A stretch of DNA of 40,282 bases from Plakobranchus ocellatus (Eukaryota; Mollusca; Gastropoda; Plakobranchidae), in NCBI GenBank assembly GCA_019648995.1, contig BLXT01005528.1:767201-807482 (forward strand), written 5' to 3'. Shown here piece after piece: positions 1-10,900 of this stretch. The notes beneath the pieces are model-generated. The model did no database searches. It was not told where the DNA came from and saw nothing but the letters and a program-made list of their open reading frames with translations. A program made the position numbers and the translations under genes. Each line of letters opens with the position of its first letter. The stretch's first letter is position 1.

Positions 1-1475
1 AAAAAAAAAACAACAACAAAAAAAAACACATAGAAAATCCACGGAAAAAGATTGCCTTTCATGCTGGACAAACTGGCATTATCCTGGTGTTTGGCTGTAA
101 GACTTTGATACTCAAGATAGTATTTATTGAACAAAAAAATTAAGTATTGTTACTAATTACAGTAAAGGTGGTACCATTTATTTATGCCCTCCAAGCAGGT
201 GTGCTTCACCAATGCCCTCACTTTTGTTCTATTAGTATTCCAGGGGCTGGCTTGCTAATTTTTTTGGACTGTTTTCCCATCTGTCATGCTTGCATTTACA
301 CAAGATGTGGCTTTTTATTCCAGGTTTGGCCTAATTGCTGCTCATGGCTTTTTCTTTAATTAATGGTCTTCCCTACCCCACTTTTCTATTCACACAGGGT
401 GTGGCATTGTGTGGTTTGTAAATTAGCAGAGTTCTGTCTTGGTTTTATTGTAGGGGTTAGCCTGCTGTAACTTGAGACAGGTATTGTGTCTGTCAATGTC
501 AAGGCAAATTTGAATTAGATGTATTGTTGGGCTCTCAACATCATATTACTCCTGGTAATAGCCTGCTAATTGCTTCTCAGTACTGCCAAAGAAGGAAAAA
601 GGGGAATGGAGACATGAAATATGTATACCTTCATGTGAATTTTCAAAGAGATAGCTGGAACAACCCATCACTGGTGATTTCAAACTCTCATGCATGAATT
701 CCTTTTCATGTCTTCCAATTTTGATATGTCCTTGTAGCATAGCGTAAAGAAGCTCCCATCAGCTTAAAAAAACCTAAGATTAGAATGGTATGTTTAAAAC
801 ATTTCAAACTATTCAAAGGGGCAAACATTTTTATGGGGTAACATCTTAACATGCTTCTTTTCATAGAGTCGATTTAGAGACTTGTGAGGGTATCATGTGC
901 AGACTAAGGTTTGGTTGTGATCTTGAAGTAGCTTCTCTGAAAATTAAAAAAAATCCCAGCTCTGTAGTATCTTGCTTGGAATTAATGCAAATTTTAGAAC
1001 TAGTAAGGCACAATAATTTAAACCGTGTATGCACAAACTTTTACAAGGGTAGAGACTACAAATTGTGTTCAGTTGCTGATGCACGTAACTTTCCTACATT
1101 CAAAGCATTTTTCACTGCTACTTTCATTCACTCAATATTTTGATTAAAAAAATTTCGTTCAAAATGTTCCATGCAAAGAATTTCTGCCGAAATTTGTTCC
1201 ATTTTAATTATAGGAACTTGATTTTTGTAATTGAAGATCCTTAAAAATATGTAGGCCTAATCAATATTTTTATTCCTTGCCTAACTTACCATAGCTCTGC
1301 ACAGGAAAAAGAGCAATGTTGTACCTCATATATCTGACATTGAAGTGTTGAAACAGTGTGACCTTTTGAAACACAGTCTAACAGATGTAGCATAACCGCT
1401 GGCCACACGACTATAATGACTGGGCCGTCATCAGATCGTATAGTGGTTTTTAATCTAGTTGCTCCAATTCTTTAC
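1..1475. other. Sequence upstream of the visible exons, no gene recognised
   Basis: AT-rich DNA that begins with an A-rich run. Short open frames on both strands show no family motif, codon bias or splice context I can support. A missing 5' AFG1L exon could lie here or farther upstream. A presequence exon is too poorly conserved for me to identify it. Confidence 0.5.
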
Positions 1476-2397
1476 TGTGACGCCTGGCGTCTATATATCA
1501 AGACTTCATAAATGATACTTTACGCTTCACAAACAAGACACTTCCAGCACTCTGAGACTAAGCAGCACGTTTAGATCTGGTTATAAAGTTTATTTGACTA
1601 CGTTCTAAAATACAAGATTATAAAGAGCATTCTAGGATTATATATGCATCTGTTGCGTGCTGGGTGGCGTAGACTCTACATTAATAACAAGAACAACTAA
1701 CCTAGCCTATGCCTCTAGCCCTACTCTAAGGTCCCCCTCCCCCCATACCGGGCGAGGAGTAAAAAAACTACATGGTTAGAGTTCGAAAACAAAAAACTAT
1801 AGAAAAACTACCAGACTGACAAACTATTCGCTATTCGAGCTTTGCTCGTGGCTACATGTCTTTACATATCTATCTTACTGCTCTCTCAAACAACTACCTC
1901 TACCTCTGCGACTGATCTGGCGTAAAGTTGGAGAGCGAATCCTACACTAACTGAATGAGCATCGTACATATAGGCTCAGAGAAATTCAAGGTGGGGTCTA
2001 GGGCGGAAACGGCATTGTTTCCCTAAGAAGACACATACAAAGACACTAAAAATCGACTGAATAGATCGTGGTGATTTATTTTGACAAACTGAGTCCGAGA
2101 AGGCGCCAGCAACGAGTAAAGTTACCTCTGACTGATTAGACGTACCGCAAAAGCACCCAACGACCTGAGAAAAACAAATGACACTAAAGAGTCTCTTCCC
2201 TGAAACCGGTATTTAAACAACATCAGATTTCCTCTCTACGGGTGAGAATCCTCTGCCCGAAAATTATGCTTCTAGTTTGGTGGTCTAGCGGTAGATCGTT
2301 AATTTGATAAAGAGGAGTAGTTGAAACAGATACACGTGAGACAACCATTGGGGAATGAATAATGACTAACATGGGAGTGGGACTGAATAATGTTACA
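1476..2397 (-). mobile_element. LTR-like block, possible solo or truncated Ty3/gypsy LTR
   Basis: A roughly 920-bp block, less AT-rich than its surroundings, that starts TGTGACGCC and ends GTTACA, so it has the TG...CA termini of an LTR. Read on the - strand it has a TATA-like TTTAAATA near 2210-2218 and an AATAAA at 2075-2080 about 135 bp further on. There is no matching target duplication (tttac on one side, cagat on the other) and no second LTR is visible. It cannot be the 3' LTR of the gypsy remnant at 6.0-8.0 kb, because an AFG1L exon lies between. The call rests on composition and termini only. Confidence 0.3.
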
Positions 2398-2589
2398 CAG
2401 ATAGTGCACAGATTTACAGTTTACATTTACAGATTGATGTAGTAAAAGGTTTCTAGATAAATTTTGAATGGTGAGTAATTTGATACGCCCAGATGCCTCT
2501 GTTTTACTTTAAAATGATTACTCAAGATTAGCTTCTCCCATTACTAATTCATTGGACTTTTTTGCATCCATGATAATAATGATGTGTGT

Positions 2590-3190
2590 TACAGTCTGAC
2601 AACATGAGTCGAGTTCAGTTTTACATGATTGTCTTGAAATGAAAACCATTTACTAGAGGGGTGAAAACTACCCACCTCTCTATGGGAAGAACTTTCTACA
2701 GACATGATATAAACTTTCTGTACATGAAGCTTTAAGAATATTTGCATCTGTACTTTAATATTTTGAATTGATCTCAGTGATGTACACCTGCAACTCGACT
2801 CATTTGTCGGACTGCTACACATATTATTCTTCTGATAAACCATATAGTCTACTACTTGCAGTTTTCTCTCTGTTTCCTTGCTTATTGTCCAACATTCAAT
2901 GCTGACCATCATTATTTTCAGTACACTTATTTTCGTGTCCATACTTATGTTTCTATTTCGCAACAATAGTTTCAAATTTTGGAATGTGTCTTTAACCATA
3001 GCTTAAATTTTTATTTGTACATCTACCATCTGTTATTATCACTGATCAGGCAGCCAAGATTTTTGAAATTTGTAGCTTGTTTACCTTTGCTAACGACATT
3101 GGTTTTGGGTTTTGAGGATTTTTTTTAGATGACCATACATTCCATTTTTTTCACATTTAAAGACGGCCCATTGTTTTCTTGTCTAAAACA
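2590..3190 (-). mobile_element. Old LINE fragment: C-terminal part of reverse transcriptase ORF
   Basis: Reading the - strand from about 3180 downward gives GPSLNVKKMECMVI, then FKNLGCLISDNN, then an open frame at 2999-2589 starting VKDTFQNLKLLLRNRNISMDTKISVLK and containing ECWTISKETERKLQVVDYM. These correspond in order to the post-catalytic (motif D/E and thumb) part of the same LINE family as the copy at 29.2-30.6 kb, where the aligned blocks read [26 protein letters not shown] and CEAWTISKQ. Stops and frame changes show it is dead. It is truncated at its 5' end near 3190. Confidence 0.82.
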
Positions 3191-3604
3191 ACAGTATGTA
3201 AAAGAGCAAAAGGATTGCCTGTGATAGGCAGTTTTTATTTGAAGCCTCCATTTCACTGATGAAGTAAATATTGTGATTTTTTAATATATTATACACTATA
3301 GATCTGTTTTGAAAAAGGAGAAAATTGTTTTGAGACAAGACCTAATGAATTGGATGGTGTATGTACCCATGATTTTTCTGAGAAAAAAAAATTAAGTTCA
3401 GTTACATATCAGAGTACGTTATGATAAAAACTTCATATGGTTTTCACTGTTGCAAACTTGGTGCAGTTTCTGACTGTATCAAGTTCAAAAGTGTCTTCAC
3501 ACTCATTTGGACTCAAGTGTCAGAAGTTCAGTACTACAAATGGGTTATGGCATGTAAATGATTTAGTTTTTGGAAGATTATAAATTGCTAAAATTTCACT
3601 CTCC

Positions 3605-3611
<7 letters not shown>

Positions 3612-3668
<57 letters not shown>

Positions 3669-3678
3669 GTCTGTNNNN

Positions 3679-3727
<49 letters not shown>

Positions 3728-3740
3728 TCTTTCTCTCTTC
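3612..3740. repeat. (CT)n microsatellite with 4-base gap
   Basis: Almost pure CT dinucleotides with CTGT interruptions. It contains NNNN at 3675-3678. The Ser/Leu and Arg/Glu open frames across it are artefacts of the repeat. Confidence 0.97.
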
Positions 3741-3947
3741 CCCCAGGGTTTGATGTTGTATGCTAATTGAAAATCAACTCTAGTTTCCTCAAACATTGTG
3801 AATTTTCTGTCAGGATTTGGATTTCTGAAAGACCTGTTGAACTGTAAAGTCTCTAATGATATATTACACCCAGATCTGGTCTAATTCCTATTTATTATCT
3901 ATATTTCTTTATATCTGCTCCCATCCATTTCCTCTCCTTTTCTCACT

Positions 3948-3974
3948 CCCCCCCCCCCCCCCCCCCCCCCCCNN
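3948..3974. repeat. Poly-C run ending in a 2-base gap
   Basis: Twenty-five consecutive C followed by NN at 3973-3974. The true length is uncertain because the assembly breaks at it. Confidence 0.95.
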
Positions 3975-4678
3975 TTTTTCAAAAAACGCACATAATTTAT
4001 AATTAAAAAACAAACATTATCAGTTCCATGATTAAATCATGTTAGTGCTCTATGAAATTTGGGTCTAAGGCAGGGTAGGCGTGAAGGCTCATTGTGTCAA
4101 ATAAATGTCATAAAAGTGAGTTGTACTCTTGACAGTTGAGTCAAATTTTTTATGTATAAAAGGATGACTTTGCATTGAAGTTTTATTTTTTTATTTTTTG
4201 TCGCATGCTTGTAAGACAAAGAGAAAAAAAAAGTAGTTTAAAATCATGAGGGACATTCCTATTGACTTTCTTTTTCAATCTTTTTTTATCTTTATTTCCA
4301 AGGCATTCAAGGACTTTTGCATTAGTATGGAATAAATAAGAATCATTTTTGTACAAATAAAAAAAGAGCAGGTTCTTAGCAAAATAGCCATTTCTTCTTT
4401 TAAGATCAAACCCCCTAAAAATAATAAATTTATGAATAAACTTCAAAAGCATGAAAAATTTAAGCTTCGAAATTCTTACTGAGATAGAAGCATAGCTGGG
4501 TCATCTATTTTAAATAAAAGCTTACATATATATATACTTGTAAGTTTGATTTGGCACAGGTTGTTGATATTGGCCTGTTTGAATTGAGAGTGTTTGTTTT
4601 GAAGTGTTACATGATTCATACGTTGGTTTTCAGTACTCTTCCTACTTTATTATTTGAAATTATATATTTTATTCTCAG
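3975..4678. other. AFG1L: Intron sequence immediately upstream of AFG1L exon 1
   Basis: AT-rich with no recognisable coding block. It ends in the polypyrimidine tract and acceptor of the exon at 4679. Open frames here lack any family signature. Confidence 0.6.
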
Positions 4679-4959
4679 GAAAATATTTCCATGTCTTTCA
4701 AGCTGTCAACACTGCAAAAACTTCATCAAAAGAAGAACTAACATCACAAGCAACATCATCTTCTGATGGCACAGAGAGTTACAGTGACTTCTCTAAAGTT
4801 CAGGATGGGCCTCTGAGGGATTACATACAACGTATCTCATCAGGGCAACTGAATGAAGATAAGCAGCAGCGTACTGTGGTCGAGAAACTGCAAAGGCTAC
4901 ATGAACAACTAAATGATTACACTCCATCAGTTAAAGGCCAAAGATTATCTTGGTTTAAA
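4679..4959 (+). CDS. AFG1L: AFG1L exon 1 of those visible: N-terminal region before the ATPase core
   Basis: Acceptor ttattctcag precedes 4679 and donor gtgagg follows 4959. The exon enters in phase 1 (two bases complete a split codon), holds 93 full codons and leaves in phase 0. The first 40 residues are polar and rich in Ser and Thr, as expected just after a mitochondrial presequence. The part from [10 protein letters not shown] through KLQRLHEQL matches the conserved AFG1 N-terminal pattern in which a GPL..Y motif is followed by a helix with regularly spaced Leu. An ATG at 4691 is out of frame, so it is not the start. A small uncertainty is whether the acceptor is exactly here, because the region before the GPL motif is poorly conserved in the family. 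Confidence 0.82.
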
Positions 4960-7900
4960 GTGAGGCTGTTATAACCAAAATTATTTTGAATAAATTGTGT
5001 CTCACATGTATGAAATATATTGTAAGGATAAAATAACATCAATGAATAAATTAAGGATAAAAACTTCATAAACATGAAAAGATGGCAGGGGTGCAATGCC
5101 TAGGGATTGGCTTGAAGGTCGATGTGGGGTCATTGGTTTGACTCAGAGTCATGGTGAAATTCTTGAAGCTTATGATATGTGAAATCATTAAGACTGGTTT
5201 TTGAGTTAAAAATGAAGTTGCAAAATGGGGCTCGACTACTTGCAAAGTCACCTCTTGATCCAAGATTTTGCAATAAAAAATAATCAATGGAAAAGAAAAA
5301 GATATGATTTTTTTTTACCTTTACTAAGCTTCTGTTATCAGTTTAAGCATTTGTAACTTGTCTTCTACTAGATATAGATTTCTGAGAAGCTTAGCCACTC
5401 CTCTCTATGGATAAAATATACCCTGGCTAGATTATGGCTTATAAAATTTACATCACATATTTTCTAAACATTCCCATCATTGGTAGGGATGACACAGTGT
5501 CCACCACTATGACACCATGGCAGATTATAATTTGACGGTGACAATATTTGACAATTGACATTAGCAGAAAGTGTCAATCGCAGTTTTCTGCCACTGCTGT
5601 AAAGAAGTGAACATGACACTTGTTGGTAAATGTAAGCTCAATATTTTTATCTACCAAGCATGCTCAAATGCACTCCATGATCTATTTGCCCTCAGCTTAA
5701 ATCTAAGAGAGATGTTTAGTTATATTTAAGCCAGGTGTCAGGTTACATTTTTGCATCCTCAGGCAGCAGCATGTAAAGAGCTACGACCTGAGGGCACACC
5801 AGGTGTTTTTCACAGAGAAATTTCAATTTTTTTCACATTTCTGATTTTTGTAAACACACGTGACATTTGGGAATAAAGCTGAAACTTTCAATTTAAATGG
5901 TTTTACAAAAAGTTTACAATGAAAAAAAAACACGGACAAAACATAGATATTGATCTTACTACCAAGCAACATGAAACAGTTCCCAACAGCCTCAGTTAAA
6001 AAAAAATTGTATTTAATCAACTAGGGTGGATTGATAAGCTCTCTACTGAGCATCATCACAAGTTATAGGATTAAGTTGCCCTTTACGAACCAGATCAGGT
6101 AAAGCTGCTAAAATTGCTGCATAGTTAGGAGTAAATTCTTTGTAACAACAATCCAAGCCTAAAAATGCAAGAGCTTTGTTCTTGGTCTCGGGTCTTGGCG
6201 AAACCTGAACTCTCTCTACTTTCTCGCCCTGAAGGCTGATTGCTTCCTCTCCAAGCTGATGACCAAGGAAGTCCTTGCCCTATGCACACATATTTTTTTT
6301 TGTCTCATGATAAAGTTTGCCTGCTGTAACTGCCAAAGATTTCCCTTAGAGTCCTCACAATGTCTTCCCAGGGTAGAGACCTATAGGTTGTCTACATAGT
6401 CCACCATATGCTTTGTCCCTCTCATCATCATCTTTATAGCACGGGTCAGGGTTGCTCCCAAGTTCATCATCCCAAACAGCATCCTTAGAAATTCATAGTT
6501 ATGGTCCAGTGTTACAAACACCATCTTCTTGATGGACAGGCATCTGCCAGTAACCTTTGCGCAGGTCTATCTTTGAGAAGTACTACCCTTCTCTATGCTT
6601 TGGAACAGGTTGGTAAGTGGTATCATGGGATAGGATCAAAGATGGTCAGCTTATTCAACCGCCAGTAGTGAATGCAGACACAATTAGAGTCATCAATTTT
6701 CTTTACCATGACGACCATAGATGCATAGAGAGAATTACTCTTCCTTATGATTCTAAGATTTTCCATCTCCTCAAGCTCATTGCCCAACTTCTGCCTCAAA
6801 GCATATAGTACTGGATATGGAAAATGTTACAAAGGTGTGGAAGAGGAACTCATATGGTGCTTCTCCACTGTTGTCGAACCAGGGGAAGCTGAAAATAGAA
6901 GAGAAAAGATCCTATTAGCTCCTCCTGTTCAAGCGTTCTTCTGTAGACAACACATCATTAAGCTTCATATCCTTTACTGTTTCCTTGCTAACCCAGCCAT
7001 TGAGCTCCGGTAAGATTTTCAGTCACAGTCCTCTCAGCTGGGACCCTCATAATCCTCCACAACAGCCAGAGTCGCTGCTGACAAAGAGCTTCCACCCCCA
7101 TGAGTGTCGCTTGTGGGTGTACTCCTTCAACAGGTTAGTGTGGCTCCACCATGCTGCTCCACTGTGAGCACCTGCAATAATACTGTCTCATGCAATGCTT
7201 GAGTTCTGGTCATTGCCGCATCCACCATCACTGACATGTCAGGATCCCCAGGGCATCTCACTTCTTCCACATTCCCAACAATGACATCACAGATGCATGG
7301 CATCTGACGGTTGATCACTGCCTTCTCAGCCAGCAACACTGTCTTTTTTATCCCTATCAATACACTACTCTCATAGTCAATTGACTCTTCCCGACCATTC
7401 CCTTGCGCACCACAACATCTTCACATCTGTGGTTCTCATCATGTCAACTTCTCAACCGCCTCTCTGTTCAAACAGAGATCCTTCATCCTTTATGAATCAC
7501 CCAGAACGGGACAGTTTGTCACTACAGGTTAAGCCTTCCCATTCACCAGCCGAGCATGCCATCCTTTATTTCACTCTGGAATTGGTCTGTCAACTTCAGA
7601 GCAAGACCAAGGCTTGCTGCTGAATCTCTCTTCATGCCTTTTACCGGAGCTGTCAATATCACTCTTACACTTTCTTTCTTTGCTGGGGGACTTGAATATG
7701 TGCAATCATGATTGATATGGCCGTATCTCTTGCACTTAAAACATGATTGCTGATTATATGTGATTGTCTTAAGTTCCCCTGAATGTTCACCACTGCTGAC
7801 TTTTTTCTCAGGTCACCCAGCCACAAATAGTCCATCACAGATTAAGTACATGCTTGCACAGATGTATGTGGTTGATCCCACAGATTTCATTATGGTGAGG

Positions 7901-10900
7901 TGTGCCTTTTTACTTACACTCTCCAGGTCGTGAATGATGATACACTGCCAGATCGTACATTGTGGCATCCAAAAATTGTTCTCAGATGAGCAAACCTCTC
8001 AGCTGTAAAGAAGATAAATAGATAGACAGGAAGATAGATAGATAGATAAAAAGAGGGAAGTTAGAGAGATGGATATAAAGAGGAATAGATAGATTTTAGA
8101 AAATGCAGTTTTAGGTAAGCAGGCAAGCAAACAAATGTCTGATCCACAATGCCTCAGTCATGAAGTCACGCCATCGGAGACAGGATTTAGAACTGCTTGG
8201 CACCAGTTGCTTAAGGAAAGCTAAGAGTTGTCTTACACAGTTGACCATTAGAAAACTGTACAACAGCTGTACCTTCAGGTCTGCACCGACTGAGCATGAA
8301 AATAGCTAGCTGTATCAGCAATATATTTTTTGTCATTCTTAAGATAAACAATCCAATTCTGAATTTTGTTTCATTGTGTACATTTTTTTTATGCTCTATT
8401 AAGCTTCCCTAAGAATGATGATTCCTTCCAAAATCAAGTCAACAATCAATCACACATCTCTAAATAGGACCCTTCCCTATGAGCACATTTATAAATATAT
8501 ACACTGTTTACAAGAGTCTCTCAGATCCTATCATGAATTGACTCCAGCATGGTGATAATGAAACTCGTATGAAGCCTTGTACTATGCCGTTTGGCTGCTT
8601 ATTGTCACAGAAACTCAGTGATTGCAGATAGGAGAGAGTATAAAAAAAAAAAGAACACCAGAGGCCTGTCAAAAGAGGCTGGAGGAACTCACAAAGGCTG
8701 AAGGAAAACTTTCTTATGGGCATGAATGGCTCAATAACTAAAATAGTCCTAAAAAACTGTGCCTGAGCTTTAATAAGTGTTTTTCTCAAAATCACTTTTT
8801 TGCAAGATACATGTTCTTCTATAACTTTATAATTTTTCCTATGGTATTTTGAAGTTTTTACTCTTAAAAATACCACAGAAAAACGTTTCAGGCAATTCTG
8901 ACAATTCTGCTAAGGTCATCTAAAAGCATTTCAGTTTACTAATAACTGATGTATTGCTTATAGTGAGATACAGGGATATGATGGGACAGAGAAATTTTGT
9001 TCACAAACTCATTGAAAAACCACTGCATGAGCTATGCAATTTTCAGGATAAGTAGGTAATGGTGTAACTGAGAACTGACAGAGCCAGATTATTACCATCT
9101 ATTTCTCATTTAATTTATAAAGGAAAAACAAAATCTGCTGTATTTTTGCCACTTTCAAACTTGTTAATGCACCATTGGATTGAATTCTTCGTTTAATATA
9201 TCCTACCAATGAAGTATGTGTCTTTATGGGCAAAAAGTGTGAAAACTGCGCATTGAAAAAAAAGTAAAAAGAACAAAATAGAGACTATTTTATAGGGTTT
9301 TGATCACTTGGATGCTGAGTAAAAAAAGTTGATACTCAGAAAAAGAGAAGACACAATCTCGAGATACAGGTCTTTATCTTTTTATATTTTTTAACTCACT
9401 GAGCACTGGGCTAAATTGTACTGTGCCACTGGCCTATTTTGAGATATTTTTTGAAAAGCATAAAAAATACAGCCAGCTTTATGAAATTTAATGTACTGAT
9501 AGTTTCATATTAGTATAATAATCTGTAAAATTTTTAATGTCATTCTATAAAAAAAGTGTTTTTTCATACATTTTTCAAAATAGGCTGCATTTTCATTTTC
9601 AAACTTTTTTAGGGGGGCCCTCTACATTCAAAATCCTTGTGCACAAAACAAAGAATCTAGATCCAGAATGGTGGATGATGTTGCCAGATTTAGATCTAAA
9701 TAAATTACCACATAGAATTTCGATCTCCGTCTGTTTATTTCGCTCTTGAATAAGCCAGCATGTTTGTGCCCGAAACTTTTTGAGGCAAGGAAAATAATAC
9801 ACAATGGTTTACCTTTCGCTCTCAAACAGTTTGGCAAAAGGAAATAAATAAGATTGGAACAGTAGTGGTCAGAAAACAAAGACCGTGTTTACACAGTTTT
9901 CGTACTCGATGAAATACGCTAACTGAATGCCTGGTATACACATCATTTCGAGAATAGCTCGTGTGCACCATCCCAATACCTCAGCCAAGTAAGAAAAAAT
10001 GTATTAACCTATCCGTACAAGGTATTTTATTGTTTATTGTCGTATCCATACTTTGGGGGTAACTTAGTATACAGGGAGGGTTTTGGAAATGACCTCAGGT
10101 CAGTTCAATATATTGATTTTCTGTCAATCATTATTATGTTATCATATGTCAAATTGAATTTTTGAAGAATATGAAAAGCTGAAAGAAAAATTCCTATTTT
10201 TAGTATTGAAAAAAAAATTAAAAACAAGCCTTGGCGTATCAAAATTATCCCACACATACGGATAGGGTTAAATTACATATTCTTAAAAAAATGAATTTGA
10301 CTCAACAGCATCCAAGTGGCTAGAATTGTAAAAGAGTCAGAGTAAAGCCCTAATCTAATAACAAAATATTGGTGAAATAAAGGCCTCAAATAGATAATTA
10401 ATATGTTTTGAACATCTTTTCTCTCTTTGTGTATGGAAAGGGGCAAAACAGAGGAATCAACAGAAATAAATAAATAGTAAAGTTAGATTTTGAACCAGGC
10501 ATAAATCTATGATAGATCTTTTTGCATATCAATACTTCAACACTTCACTCAGTAGCCTAAGGTCTAATGGAAAATGTTCAGGTAGAAGTCTGTATTGATC
10601 TATAATTATCACAAACTCTTTGGAAGGCAAAGTATGCAGTAGTTTATGTTATAAATCTTATTTTTCAATGTAGTGCTGATCTAAAATTTTTGAAAAATGT
10701 AGATTTCCTCACTAAAAGTTATTAGACTTCATTCATACTACATAGTACTGGTATACATATACATTACTATGTACACAAACGTTAAGACATATGAAATAAT
10801 AGACCAAGCTCGGCTGTCACATTTAGCTTTGATCTAGATGAAAGCAATTCCATCAGTGTTTTCTTGAAAACGCATAGGATGACATAAGAGGTCATAATAA

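Noticed and set aside
2275..2310. tggtctagcggtaga near 2281 resembles the A-box region of tRNA-Glu
   Set aside because: No B box follows at tRNA distance and no cloverleaf can be drawn. It lies inside the LTR-like block.
4551..4766. 71-codon ORF overlapping exon 1 in another frame
   Set aside because: It crosses the splice acceptor, has no family motif and is in a different frame from the AFG1L coding sequence.
9393..9460. ttaactcactgagcactgggc looks like the left end of another TTAA-type MITE
   Set aside because: No inverted counterpart was found within 1.5 kb, so a single end cannot be called.
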